From positions 12,108,001 to 12,172,000 of the forward strand of contig BSBN01001225.1 in assembly GCA_027924645.1 (NCBI GenBank): a DNA stretch of 64,000 nucleotides, given 5' to 3'. This document shows, piece by piece, positions 11,825 to 23,593 of this stretch (position 1 is its first letter; every line of letters begins with the position of its first letter). The notes under the pieces are model-generated. The model had not been told where the DNA came from. It did not search any database and worked only from the letters and a program-made list of their open reading frames with translations. The DNA is from Cunninghamia lanceolata. Taxonomy: Eukaryota > Streptophyta > Pinopsida > Cupressales > Cupressaceae. Position numbers and translations under genes: made by a program.

Positions 11825-12700
11825 TCAAGTTTTAGGAAATACCACATGTTGCTTGTAGGGGACCAACTTTTCATCTTTTGTTTGGTACTCATCTGTGACT
11901 TGTCGAATGACTAGTTGTGAGTCTCCATATACCTGTAATTCTATGATGTCCCATTGAACTATTATATTGAGACCTATGAGTGCTTCATACTCGGCAATGT
12001 TATTGGTGCAAGGGAATGCAAGCCGATATGACTTTGGAATATAGTCATTTTGAGGTGTGATAAATAAGATGACGGCCCCTGATCCATGTTGTGTGTAGGA
12101 ACCATCAAAGTATAACTTCCACTTTATTGAGTTGGAAAGAGTGAAGAGATTCTCATCTGAAAAGTCTGCTACCATAGGGTGTGTATCTGTCATGGGTTCT
12201 TCTGCTAGTTGATCTGCTAGGGCTTGTCCCTTGATGGCTTTACGATCCATATACTTAATGTCAAACTCACTAAGGATCATGACCAATTTAGCTAGTCTGC
12301 CTGTAAGAGCTGCTTTTGCTAGTAGATACTTCAAGGGATCAATTTTGGCTATAAGATTTGTGTGTTGGTTTAGCATGTAATGTCATAGCTTTTGAGAAGC
12401 GAACACTACTGCTAAACAAGCCCTTTCCATTGGTGAATAATTGAGTTCATATCCCACCAAGGTCTGACTAATATAATAGATTGCATGCTCTTTTCCTAAC
12501 TCATCATGTTGTGCTAGCAAGGCCCCTAGGGCCGAAGTTGTAGTTGAGATGTATAATATCAAAGGTTTATCAACAACTGGTGGAACCAACACAGGAGGTG
12601 TAGCGAGATACTCTTTGAGCTGATCAAATGTTGCTTGACACTTATCGTCCCATTGAAATGAGACATCCTTTCAGAGCAAGTGTTGAAATGGTTGGCATTT
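11825..12700 (-). pseudogene. Element B RNase H plus second (archaeal-type) RNase H
   Basis: The first RNase H shows the ALGALLAQ and ELNYSPMERACLAVVFA motifs at about 12590-12385. A stop follows, then a tether with LAKLVMILSEFDIKYMDRK near 12290. From 12130 a second RNase H fold begins with KLYFDGS (catalytic Asp), then NNIAEYEALIGL (catalytic Glu) and VYGDSQLVIRQV (catalytic Asp). Such a duplicated RNase H after RT is known from Tat-lineage gypsy elements (Ogre, Retand) and is the main reason for the lineage call. The domain would remove the RNA template. Coding stops near 11825 and no integrase follows. Confidence 0.85.
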
Positions 12701-13725
12701 ATCTGCTAGCTATGAGATGAAACACCTAATGGATTGCAACCTTCCTTGAAGGCTCCTTAATGCTTTTAAGTTCTTTGGTGGAGGCATCTCTACTATAGCC
12801 TTTACTTTTGCGGGGTCTACTTTGATACCTCTACAAGATACAATGTATCCCAATAGCTTCCCTAATGTTACACCAAAGACACACTTCTTTGGATTGAGTC
12901 TCACTTGGTATTTTTCGAGCCTGTCAAAGATCTGTCCTAGAACTTGTATGTGATCTGCCCTAGAAGATTTAGCTAGTATGTCATCCACATAGTCCTCCAT
13001 GATGAAAGAGATCGTGGAATATCATTGTCATTTCTCTTTGATAAGTTGCCCCTGCATTCTTTAGACCAAACGGCATGACACACCAACAATAATTACCCCA
13101 AGGACAAGTAAAAGTAATTTTATGTTGATCTTCTTCTGCTATCCTTATCTAATTGTAGCCTAAGAATCCATCCATGAGAGAAAGCATTTCATGACCTTCT
13201 ATCAAGTCTACTATAAGGTCAATGTTCGGTAATAGAAAGTCATCCTTGGGACATGCTTTGTTAAGATCTCTAAAATCATTACACATGCAGATGCATCCAT
13301 TGGGTTTAGACATAGGTACAATGTTTGAGACCCAATCTGAATAGTCAATAGGTCGAATGAACTTTGCATCTAACAACTTCTGTATTTCCACTTTTACCAA
13401 GAGAGCTATCTGTGGGTGCATCTTCCTCAGCTTTTACTTGACCGGTTTAACTGTTGGATCAACTATGAGATAATGAACTATTAGCTTAGGGTCTAGCCTT
13501 GGCATATCCATATAGGTCCATGTAAAGTTGATGGTTCACTGTAAGAAGAATGTGTTAAGATTCCTGTGCTTTATTTCTAATAATGATGCTGCCAGGAATG
13601 TGGTCTTTGGATTTTGCTCTGTGCCAAGGTTTATCTCTATAGAATCTTCCACTAGGAGAGCTGACTTCTCTTGATACTTAGATGGTAGGGGAAGGTCAAA
13701 TCCTCCATCCTCAGGTGCCACAATT
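12701..13725 (-). pseudogene. Element B reverse transcriptase
   Basis: The N-terminal half (13721-13020) has VKVEIQKLLDAKFIRPIDYSDWVSN, PKPNG-type SKPNGCICMC and FRDLNKACPKDDFLLPNID, and ends in FTCPWGNYCWCVMPFGLKNAGATYQR. The second half (13000-12710) is in another frame and has the catalytic YVDD (MEDYVDDILAKS), NPKKCVFGV, GKLLGYIVS and RSLQGRLQSIRCFIS. Several stops (for example after GFLGYN) and a frameshift near 13010 inactivate it. The order of motifs is standard gypsy RT. Confidence 0.88.
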
Positions 13726-13731
13726 GGGTTT

Positions 13732-14700
13732 TCACCATTGGATATCCTTTGTTTTTACTATTTTGTGATCGGGAGGTGCCACAGTGTGGTTTTCACCTAG
13801 AGATCTTTCTTTATTTTCACTTTTACGACTGGAGGATTTGGCATTCTCACCAAAATAAGTTGTTGGCTCTAGTTCCATTACAAAACCTACTTTATGATCA
13901 CTAAGAGGGATACCCTCCCAAAGTCCCATGAACTCAACTATGGCCTCGTCATTTTGAAATACATCTATAAAGGGGGACCCTTGTTGGTCCCAATCGATAA
14001 GTTTAGGGTAGACAAGTGTTACTTTCTGGGTGTTTGTGGTGGATGTTAGGGATACAGATGATAGCATAAATATGGAGGATTCTGTAAATAGGTCATTCAT
14101 ATGGAGGGAAGAGTCATCAATGATATCCTCATTAGACGTTGAATCTACAAGAGAAGTTTCAACCACCTTGTCGAGGATACCCTTGATGTCCAAGGCGTGT
14201 GGTACCTTTCTACCAAATCCTAACCCCTTCTTGTCTAGTTTCTTTGTCACACTAATGGGCTCCATTGTTCCTTGATTCTGTTTCCCAAGGCCACCTTTGC
14301 CTTTATAGCCCATGTTTTTGACTATCCTTAAGCCATTTCAATATTGCTTGACTGGTATTGTGACTGGATCTTTCTCCTTATAGAGCCAAGAAGAAATTTC
14401 TTCAATACTTTCCTCTTCCAATAATTTTCCCTGTTGGAATTGGGTTAAAGATGTTGGGGGAGGAATAGCTACTTTTTTAGTTGCTTTGGCAATGGGCGGT
14501 TGGCCGTAAGATTTAGGGGATAAAGGCATCCGCCCTACACAACAAGATTTTGAGATATCATAAGTTCCAAAGCCTATATCACAAATATGAGCTTTGATTT
14601 CAAGAAGGGGATTAGGTTCACTTGTAGAGGCTTCTGTCATATTTTTAGGATCGACATATAGTGGGGATTCAAGGCCTTTGTCATTTTAAGGTACTTGGTT
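13732..14700 (-). pseudogene. Element B G-patch-like region downstream of protease
   Basis: In the same frame as protease. Near 14313 it reads NMGYKGKGGLGKQNQGTMEPI, a glycine pattern like the G-patch (G-x2-GxG-LGxxxQG), followed by KGLGFGRK. The same kind of motif lies at the same place in elements C and D. G-patch domains are known nucleic-acid-binding or helicase-cofactor modules and occur next to the protease in betaretroviruses; whether this region has that role is inferred. The rest is acidic and unrecognised. A stop near 14337 splits it from the upstream part. Confidence 0.6.
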
Positions 14701-15480
14701 GCAATTCTTATAACTGCCTTGCAAGACACGGTAGAATTCAAAAGGATTAGGGTCGCCTGGGATAGTTATCTCTATACCATTGAATGGGAACTTTAGAGAC
14801 TCATGGTACGTGGAGGGAACAGCTTTCACTGCATGGATCCATGGGCAGCCTAGGATAATGTTTTAAGGCAGCTCAATGTCAAGGACTTGGCACGTGGTTT
14901 CAAGCATGACGGGGCCCAGTTGTATAGGCAAGTGAATAACACCTTCTGATTGGCATTCAGCATCATCATATCCTTTGATTGTAATACTTTGATTAGTGTT
15001 GACATGATCCTCAGAGTATCCCAATTGCTTAAGTAACTTTAAAGAACAGATGTTGAGACCAGCACCACCATCTATGAGTATGCGTTTGATTTTATGTTTA
15101 TGAATGAGAACCTCAATGTGAAGGGCATCATTGTGACATGGATCATGGGATGGGAGGTCCTTTTCAGTGAAGACCACATTGTAGGGTGAAGCAATGTTAC
15201 CTACTATAGCTTAGAAATCTGTGACCACTATGTTGTTAGGAACTGAAGACTCTTGGAGGGCTTTTTCTAACACCACTTTATGTGTAGGTGACAATCGTAG
15301 AAGGTCCAAGATAGAGATCTGTGCTGGCATTTTCCCTAAATGTTTGACAAGATTATAATTGGATTGAGTTGGGAGACTGGGTGTAGGACCACGAATGGTG
15401 ACACGACCACGACGAGTTGTAACAACGCAATCCATAGATTTACCTTTGATTGTGAGGGTAGACACTCGACTCTCTTCAAA
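14701..15480 (-). pseudogene. Element B aspartic protease
   Basis: The domain before protease reads PAQISILDLLRLSP and KALQESSVPNNI (15390-15230). The protease core starts near 15140 with ALHIEVLIHKHKIKRILIDGGAGLNI; the active site is the Asp in ILIDGG, which has D-G-G in place of the usual D-[ST]-G, as in relatives C and D. The second hallmark is [11 protein letters not shown] near 14840 (usual form LGRPW, here Arg to Cys). Stops lie at about 15208 and 14862. It would process the Gag-Pol polyprotein. The frame differs from that of gag, with the shift near 15480. Confidence 0.8.
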
Positions 15481-18150
15481 ATGACAAAGGAAGTGGAAGC
15501 ATGATTGACACCTTTACCTTTATCCTGAGGAGGAGGTGGACCATGGTGAGGTAATGGTTCCTTGTACATGTTGAGGTCTTTGTTAGTGTGTTGAGCTAGT
15601 GGATCATCCTCAAGAGAGATTTGGTTGCCCTCGATGAGATTTTGGATTAGGTGCTTGAGTTTCATGCACGATGCGGTTATGTGCCCTTTAATCCTATGGA
15701 ATTCACATTATTCATTTTCTCTGTACCGTGTAGTTTTGTAAACCAGTTCACCATACGGAGGAGCATCGGGTAAGGTGATGAGGCCTTTGTGTAAAAGCTT
15801 GTGTAGGACCGACTCTATGGGCTCTCCCAAGGGAGTGAATTGATGCCGTGGAAGGTAATCTTGTTGAGGCCACTCTTGTTGTCGTTGTTGGTTTTGATAT
15901 GGTTGCCTTTGTTGTTGTTGTTGTTGAGGTGGATTTTGACTTAGTTTGGAAAGTTGCAGTGTTGTTTGCAATGTTTGGACATGTTTAGAATCGACCACCC
16001 CATCATTGACCACATTTTTATTTTTGTTCCAAAACTTTGGTTTATCATTTGTTTGTTGTTGAGGAGTGTTGTCTTTGGTTTCTTTGAATATTTTAACCAC
16101 ACCTTTAGCAATGAGGGCCTTTTCAATGTTGATTCCCTTGTACGTGATTTCGTCGAAGGTTGTAGCACTAAGAATTTGCAAATGAAAACCTAACTCTTGG
16201 TTGAGGTTCTGCACAAATATGCTAACAAGCTATTTTTTGGTTATTTTGAATGGGAATTTGTTATCCATTTGTCTCCATCGTTGAAGGAAAGAAATGAAGG
16301 TTTCTCCATTTTTCTGTTTGTTGTTGCATAGATCAGTCATGGAGATCTCATGCTCTGCGTTGTAGGAGAAATGGGTGGTAATTTTTTCCGCAAGCTCATT
16401 AAAAGATTTAATACCCGTGGGTAAGTGGGAGAACCATTCTATAGCTTGACCTCCAAGACTACGAGGAAAGAGATGTATAAGATATGTATCATAATGTGAG
16501 ACCTCAAAGCAAGCAAGATAGAATTCCCTAAGATGGTCTTTTGGGTCTCCTTTTCCTTTGTATTTATCAAATTTGGGAATAGTGAAATTTTGAGGAAAAG
16601 GGATCATGGTTAAGGACTAATCAAAAGGATAAGGACACACTTCTTCTAAAGAGAAGGTCTTCTTGGTGTGGCCAAACATAAGATCAGATAGTTGTTGTTG
16701 AACTTCCACAATTTTTAGCTCCATCATTATGGGAGGGGTTGGAAACATCTCATGTTGTCCTAGAAGTGGTTGTTTATGCCCATATGGAAGATTGTAGTGT
16801 AAACCATGGGCATTGGTGTTATAAGGGTTGTATGATTGGTTGGGGTCATATGTGTTGTGCGTTGGGTTTAGATTGGGTTGGAATGGGATGCTTTGATTTG
16901 GAGGAGGCGGGGGTGGCACTAGATAAGAATGTAGGCTTTGTGATGGTTGAAGAAACGAGTTTGGTGGGGGAAAGCTAAAGTTTGGGTTAGGTTGCGATTG
17001 CGACACATAGCTTTGGGAAACTTGATGTTGGGAATGTTGAGGGTGGATAGGCAAGGTGTTGAAAAAGTTTAGCGCTGATGATCTTAGTGGTGGAGGGACA
17101 TAGGTAGATGTGTTTTGTGATGGTTGGGGTTGATTGAGGATGATCGTTGAAGAATGTTACGGTTGGGGTTGCATGACCCTAGTTGGTTGAGGGATACGAA
17201 GCTTTGATGATGTTGAGGGTGGTCCTTGTTGAGACCCTTGTTGCATGGATACAAAAGTGTTTCCCAGATTATAATTTGGTGGGAAACCTTCTCGTGATGG
17301 GGTAGCCAAGTTTCCACTTATGATTGATGTGGACACTTTAGGAGTGTGTTGTATATTTGATCGAGCTAAGGTGGCTTTCTTAGCTATCTCTGCTTGATGT
17401 TGGAGAGTCTCCTATTGATTTTTGTAGATCTCCATAGGAGTCAAAAGTGGTGATATGGCCCTCTTTCCTGTTGGGTTTTGATAAAGGGGATTCTCATACT
17501 GTGCAATCATTCTCCCTTGTAAGCTTTGTTTGGGTAAAGGCGTGGTCACTGTTGACATAGTTTGGACTACATGTATGGCGTTTTGGGTGTTGTTTGTATC
17601 CTTGAGATTAGATAAATCAAAATCTTGAGGTAATTTGGCTTCTTGCTCTACAAGCAAGTGAAAGAAATGATCTTGGTTCTCACTAAGGATTTTGTCAAAG
17701 GTGGCTATGGCTCTAGGATCTTGTATAAATTCATCAAGATCTTGCCCATCTTCTTGAGAGGATTGACCTATTTCAAAGTCTCGCTCTTCTTGAGATGGGG
17801 CTTGATCTGTGGTATAACCTTGTGGTACAAAATCCTGAGGCATGTCGGTGGTGTAGTGAGGTGTACTTACCAAAGGGACCCTCTCCTTCTTGAGATGGGA
17901 CCTGATCAATAGTATAACCTTGTGGCACAAAATCCTGAGGCATGTTGGTGGTGTAGTGAGGTGTACTTACCAAAGGGGACCTACCCTCTTGAGGATTGTT
18001 GGGTTGATCAAGCTACGGCATGTTTGGAGAGTTGGTTGATCTTTCTGTGGGCATCTTAGGAATAACCTTGGGAGTAACGTTGGATCGGCCTGATTGCAGT
18101 GTGTGAGGAGGTGATTTATGCTTCCTAGGGACAAATTTCTTGGACTTCAT
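15336..18150 (-). pseudogene. Element B Gag
   Basis: ATG at 18150 begins a basic stretch (MKSKKFVPRK). A P/Q/N-rich low-complexity part follows to about 16680. The Gag capsid-like domain runs at about 16660-16150: FSLEEVCPYPFD, IPKFDKYKGKGDPKDHLREF, LFPRSLGGQAIEWFSHLP and NGETFISFLQRWRQM. A CHHC-type knuckle (CEFHRIKGHITASC) lies near 15715-15670. Frame breaks: a 100-bp tandem duplication at 17787-17986 shifts the N-terminal frame, and single stops lie at about 16615, 16228 and 15706. The closest relative in the window is element C's intact Gag, which shares long stretches of this domain. Confidence 0.85.
17787..17986. repeat. 100-bp tandem duplication in element B gag
   Basis: Two adjacent copies beginning TTCTTGAGATGG at 17787 and 17887, period 100, with a few differences. 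Because 100 is not a multiple of three it breaks the gag frame. Confidence 0.85.
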
Positions 18151-20385
18151 AGTTTACTAAAGTCTAGTGGTTACCATAGAATACACTAGGATAATATGTT
18201 GGGGTTCTGCTTGTGTTTTTGGAAAAGACAAATTTTGATGTACAGTTGACTGGACAAAAGGTGTTGTACTATTTGACCAAAAGCGTAGGACTGTGCCACC
18301 AAAAGCAAGCTACTGTAATACCAACGGCGATGGACTGAGCTACCAAAGGCAAGGTACTGCTATACCAAAGGTGAGTTACTATGACTAAAAGTGATCTCCT
18401 GTGATACCAAGGGCACTGAGGTAGGGCTGCAAAAGGTGAGGTACTATTATACCAAAGGCAAGCTACTGTACTACCAAAGGTGAGCTGTTGTAATACCAAA
18501 GGCACTGAAGTAGTGTCTAATGCTTTAAAAAGGCAAATTTTGATAGATTTGGTTTTGGTTCTGATTGGATTTGCTTTGGCAAGAGAAAATATAGCAAACA
18601 AAGTGGTAAAAAGGACTAACACAACAGATAGTGTATGTTCAAGGCTCATAAAAAGCCCAATGTTTCCACATGTATAAGACAATTGCAAGCAATATCAAGC
18701 ACTTTGTATCCCTAGAGACAAGGTTGCATTGCAGTAGATCAGCTCACAACTTAATACTCCGTCAATAAAAATGTCATTCCATAAAGGTGTCAGACATTTT
18801 GTATCTTTGCGAGAGACAATATGTAGGGATATCTCACCCTCCCCTCGAAAAGCTCAAGTAGGTCACAAGAACTTTATGGCCGAGGGAATACTATCTCTTC
18901 TTAAGGGAGCCAATGGTGAGTATCTTAAGGGCTTAAATCAATTCCTCTTGCACTGATGATTACCACAACATTCAGAGGTAGATCAGGTAGTCACTATCTA
19001 GAATGGTTCTTAGTAACTTTGAGGGACCAATGCCTTACGAGCAATGCGATAAGCTACTAAAAGCTTTAACCAATCCTACTAAGAGTATCAAACACTTCAC
19101 TCAATGTGAAAATTGTTTCCACAAAGAGCTAGTACACCTCTTTTCAATTTGGCACCACAAGGTAAGGCTAACGTCAGTTAGGACTTGGCTTTTGCCTTAT
19201 CCCTCTTATATAGCAGTTTAAAATAAAATTATGCTAAGGGTCATCCCTTTTGGATGAAATGCAATCCAAAAGCAGGCCCTTCTAAAGGAATAACTGAAAT
19301 GTAAGAGCAAGCACATCAAACAAAGGTTCAATTGTCCCGTTATAAGAAAAATAAGGTGCAACTAAATTAGGCACACACATAATTGTAGTTGTCAATTGTC
19401 CCTTATGAAATTGAAGTGTTTGGCATTCATGTCCATTATCCCTTAGAAAATTGAGGTGTTTTTGCATACATGTCCATTGTCCCTTAAGAAAGCAATATGT
19501 TCCTAAGACTTAGATTGCCAAAGTGATTTGTTCAATTGTTCCTTAAGGAGGCAATAAGTTTCTAAGACTTAGTGTAATGAATCAAGTTTCTCCAATGCTC
19601 GTCCTGCATGAACATGTTAGAAAATCCTATTTGATATGTGTGAGTGATAAGAAGCTGCAACAGGTCAATTAGTTCCACCAAAACTCACAAGTTAGCAAAA
19701 ATAAATTAATTTGACCAAAAGCGAGTTACTGTCTACCAAAAGTGAGTGGTGCTCTAGACCAGAGGCGATGCACTGTATGACCAAAAGCGCTACCATAGAT
19801 CTAGAAGCGACATACTGTGCTGCCAAAAGCAATGTCCTATGCTACCAAATGCACTTTACTGTCGCAGATCTAAAAAAAGTTGGATTTTGCCAAAAAAGTT
19901 AGTTCAAAAGATAATTTCATGTTTGATTCATAAATCTAGGATGTAATAGTTGATAGATCTGTAACCTGGGATCAATAACAATTCAAAGAATGCTGCCAAT
20001 AGATAGGTTAACTCAAAAAATGGCAAATACTCCTAAATATGTCAGCTTAGGATGTATAAAAGAAAATTGAATGACAAATAAATCAGCTTGTCAATCAAAT
20101 CAATGACCATTATGAGAGTTAAAATCTTGCAAATGATAAAAGCAAGATCTAGAAAAACCCTAATATGCCAGAAGCGCCTTACTGCGCTACCAATAGCATT
20201 GAACTGTGTTACCAATAGCACTCTACTTTACTACCAAAAGCGCTACAGTATCGCCTGAGGGCGCTATACTGTGTTGCCAAGAGCGCTTTACTATACTACC
20301 AAAAGTGCATTTCTATGTCCTTTGCGTTGTTCCGTACTGTACTTTAAAAAAATTAATTTCTTAAAGAAAAAGAGGGATTAGTGGG
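18151..20385 (-). other. Element B 5' leader with two blocks of short repeats
   Basis: Non-coding leader between primer-binding site and gag. Two blocks (about 18248-18500 and 19717-20320) are built from a degenerate unit; on the plus strand it is TACTGT followed by about 5-8 bases, then CCAAAAGCG or close variants. I count about 25 units, mostly 20-25 bases apart. The middle (18520-19700) lacks the repeat. GGACTTGGCTTT (19181) and CTTATATAGC (19203) in the middle also occur in element C's leader. Short open stretches here look non-coding. Confidence 0.7.
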
Positions 20386-20403
20386 TCCCACCGAGTGTGC
20401 CAG
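20386..20403 (-). other. Element B primer-binding site
   Basis: On the minus strand CTGGCACACTCGGTGGGA starts 2 bases inside the 5' LTR. The nearly identical TGGCACGCCCGGTGGGA is found in element C. The tRNA primer was not identified. Confidence 0.75.
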
Positions 20404-20405
20404 AA

Positions 20406-21511
20406 TGTGTATGAGGAAAATCGATTATAATTAATGATAAATCAAAACAAATCAAAAACCCATAACATAAAGAGAACTAATCTAAATAAAAGCCATTATC
20501 AATAAATCCAATGAAATAAGAAAGCTTTTACCCAAATTTGTGTTGTTCCCTTTGTTGGATGTGGATTGCTCAATAACGCTGTGAAACCATGTTTGCAACA
20601 AGCAAGTAAAGTGTCAAAGTGCTTAAAGATCAATGTCAAAAGATCGTAAGGTTGCTCAATCGATGTGATGTATGCTCAAAGCGCTGTAAAGGATGCCTTA
20701 TAATAAGTGATCGAAGAGGATTTGTGAAGGAGATGAGGGGGGTTTATATAGGTTTCAAACATGATCAATCAACGGTCTAGATAATTCAAAAGAATCAACG
20801 GAGGAGATAAAACAAATAACCATGATGAATGTGCACACGACATGTGTCAATCCATAAGGATATTTTTATTAAGATATGATGAAAACAAGATTGATTGAAT
20901 AGATAACTCAACTTGTAATTTTGCCTTTTTTAGAGTTCTAAAAATAAGACTGATTGTGCACACGAGTTAACAAGATATTTTAAGAGGAATTGGAAGATAA
21001 CTGAAATTAAATAAATAAATTTATTTAATTGTTTGTGCATGATTTTGAAGAATAGATAAGATATGATTATTATAAATAAAATACTTGATTTTATTTATTT
21101 TTAGAGGATTGAGACAATTTAAATAAATTTGCATGATTTATTTAAATTTAGAAGAACAAGTGATTTTAATTAAATAATGTAAAATTATTTAATTATAGAT
21201 AAGATAGAATTGGATGAGTTAATAAAATAATTGGATTTATTTAATTAATGGAGACTTGAATTTTGAAAGATGATAATGATTTAATTAAATAATTAAAATT
21301 ATTTAATTTTAGCAGAATATAGAGGAATTTAATTTAATTAATTAAATAAATAGAATTTATTTAATTAATGTCAATTTTTAAAAGGTTTGGAATAATTTAA
21401 TGAAATTAATTAAATAATTAGATTATTCAATTAATGTTGACATGCAGGTGATTTGACAGATTTGATGAAATGCAAGTGGTGCAACGACCTGGTCATTTTT
21501 GGGTGTCTACA
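20406..21511 (-). repeat. Element B 5' LTR
   Basis: 1106 bases, same length as the other copy and about 97% identical by eye. It carries the same TTTATATAGG box (about 20742) and the same palindromic AT-rich half. The right edge cuts directly into the gag of copia-2. Confidence 0.88.
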
Positions 21512-21693
21512 ACATCCACTTCACATTCTTTAATTTTGTCTTCAGTCATCAATCCATTTTGAGGCAAGGTGTATTTTGTTTCCGCAGCTTTCCATACTTT
21601 GTAACCAAGACAAAGAAGATGACTTTTCATTTGTGCCTTCCGAAGAGTATAATTCGTCCCATCAAAATGTGGTGCTTCCTTCTTATAAGACAT
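21512..21693 (-). pseudogene. copia-2 Gag N-terminus (truncated)
   Basis: Starts MSYKKEAPHFDGTNYTL at 21693, the typical opening of copia UBN2-type Gag (F-x-G-x-N-Y-x-x-W-K), here with W changed to R. It goes on KAQMKSHLLCLGYKVW and reaches KECEVDV, where element B's LTR begins; the few residues after this come from the LTR. About 60 of some 200-300 usual Gag residues remain. It is a different copia lineage from copia-1. Confidence 0.8.
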
Positions 21694-21732
21694 TTTGGAT
21701 CTTCCTCAAATTGTTAAACTTTCTTCAGAGGA

Positions 21733-21749
21733 ACCTGTCTCTAAGACCA
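21733..21749 (-). other. copia-2 primer-binding site
   Basis: TTGGTCTTAGAGAC on the minus strand, directly after the LTR end ATCAACAA. It resembles the initiator-Met tRNA type TGGTATCAGAGC usual for plant copia elements, with changes. Confidence 0.65.
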
Positions 21750-21751
21750 AT

Positions 21752-23285
21752 TGTTGATATGCACCAGACAACTGAGAGGGGGGGTGAATTAGTTGTCCCA
21801 AAAACTCAATCAATTTTGTACTTGAACATTAATCACTCATCCACAATTATTATGATTTATCAATGAGTGCATGAAATCAGAAACTTAACCACAGATACGA
21901 CATTAAACACAAGAGACACCATATTTTACATGGAAAACCCCCAAGGTGGGGAAAAACCATGGAGAGGATTAGCTCTCAAAATATATTGTAATCTTTTAAA
22001 AATGATGTTCAAGCTTGGTCACTCCACGGGCCCAGAACATACTGGCTCACTGCCATGAAGTATAGCTAGGTCTAGTAGGCTAACTACCCCAACCCTAAAC
22101 CTAGAAAGATTACAATAAGGAATGTTAAATCCTAAGGGCTGTTAAACCCTACTAGCAGCTCACTGCTAGGCTCACTGCCACGATCAACATCTTCTTCAAG
22201 TCTAAGATTAATACATTGAAGTACAACAATTCCTCTGCCCTGCTCTGCTCTACCTTTTACACCTCTTTCCTTATCTTCCCATCGTTGCACAAGGACTACT
22301 TTTTCACAACTCAACTACAAGTATTTATACACTTCATTAACCTTGGAGTGATCATCAAGGTTGGCATTACAATCATCAACCATTAGAAAAATCTCCAAGG
22401 TCGGCATTATAAACATTTACAAAATAGGTCCTGACCTATTATAACATTATGCAAAGGAAATGAAGTAAAGATGTATGCGGATCATGGCATGCCTTAGCTA
22501 GGACTTAAACATGATCTTCCATGCTTCAACACGCTTCCATGATCTTCAAGGGATCTCCATAATTACTAGAATTCACCAAGTCGGCTAAGACTGGTTACAT
22601 GCTACATTATCTGGGAACAATCTTCAAACATGATCTCAATTCCTTAATGCAGACCAATGTCAAGATACGAACATGATTAGGAGACATCCACAAGCACATT
22701 ATAATCATCAAGAGTAACCGCATGAACCTTAACCACTTTAGCCATAGGAATCATCTCACTGGAACACACGAACTTCACTGTCTTCGACTGTCATAAAAGA
22801 AAGATAGCTTACAGACCACCAAAAGATGAACCACTGCAATTTTAGGCACTTATCATCATCACAGACTTCCCTCTAGAACCGCAGAGAAAAATACTTTATT
22901 GCAAAGGAATGCGAAGCAAAACACTTTCTCCCTGTCACTAGAGAATATTCAGAGAAAGTAGGTTTTACTCTAGTGAATGCAACTCTCTCAATTCTTCACA
23001 CTGGAGGCTCAAACTTAGGATTTAGAATCTTCAGACATCCATTTAAATAACTTCCAATCCCCAAACCAAGATATTCAAATAGCAGGAAATGTGGAGTAAG
23101 ATCTACTGGACTGTTCTTCAGCATACAATTCATTGTCTATACTGCACTTCACTGTAACTTACTTGTTTATTCTGGAGAGGCCTATTTTCTCAATATTCTC
23201 AACACACAAAGCTTCTAAACAAGTAATAGAATAGGACACAGTTGACACCAATGACAAGAAAGATATGTTGACATCAATGACAACA
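21752..23285 (-). repeat. copia-2 5' LTR
   Basis: About 1534 bases from TGTTGATATG to TGACAACA on the plus strand, that is TGTTGTCATTG to CATATCAACA in the element's direction. It contains a TATA box (TATAAATA, minus strand, 22322-22329) and near its 3' end the GAGAGGGGGGGTGAATTAG stretch common in plant copia LTRs. No second copy is in the window, so the outer edge is placed by the TG..CA ends. Confidence 0.7.
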
Positions 23286-23548
23286 CCCATTAGGCACATA
23301 CTTGCAACAGGTTCATAAAGAAAATGTTTGATATAAATGTTTCTGTTTGGAAGAAAATGGTTATAAGAGATGTTATTTGTACTAAATATTTATGCTATTG
23401 ATATATCACGAATTTGAATAAGATCTGTAGTACTTTTCAAGGCTTCCAAGAGGAGTTTCAGAAAAAGGAAAATCAAGTTCCACAACAAAGTAAATTTCCT
23501 TCACCTATTTTGTTACCATATAATATTTGATGTATAGGGTACATTTAA

Positions 23549-23593
<45 letters not shown>

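Larger units (their letters stand above)
9791..21511 (-). mobile_element. Element B: Tat-type Ty3/gypsy retrotransposon, integrase not found
   Basis: Two direct repeats of exactly 1106 bases (9791-10896 and 20406-21511) bound 9.5 kb of internal DNA read leftward. The LTRs start TGTAGACACCC and end CA on the minus strand. A polypurine tract and a primer-binding site lie at the expected inner edges. Coding order is Gag, protease, G-patch-like region, RT, RNase H, second RNase H, which points to the Tat lineage. About 30 LTR differences by eye (near 3%) suggest middle age. Flanking 5-mers (CCAAC left, ACATC right) do not match, and the flanks are 5' parts of two different copia elements. Confidence 0.85.
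21512..23285 (-). mobile_element. copia-2: 5' end of a second Ty1/copia element
   Basis: Reading leftward: an LTR, a primer-binding site and the first 60 or so codons of gag, then element B's LTR. The remainder of the element is not found on the far side of B, so it was lost or lies elsewhere. Confidence 0.8.
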
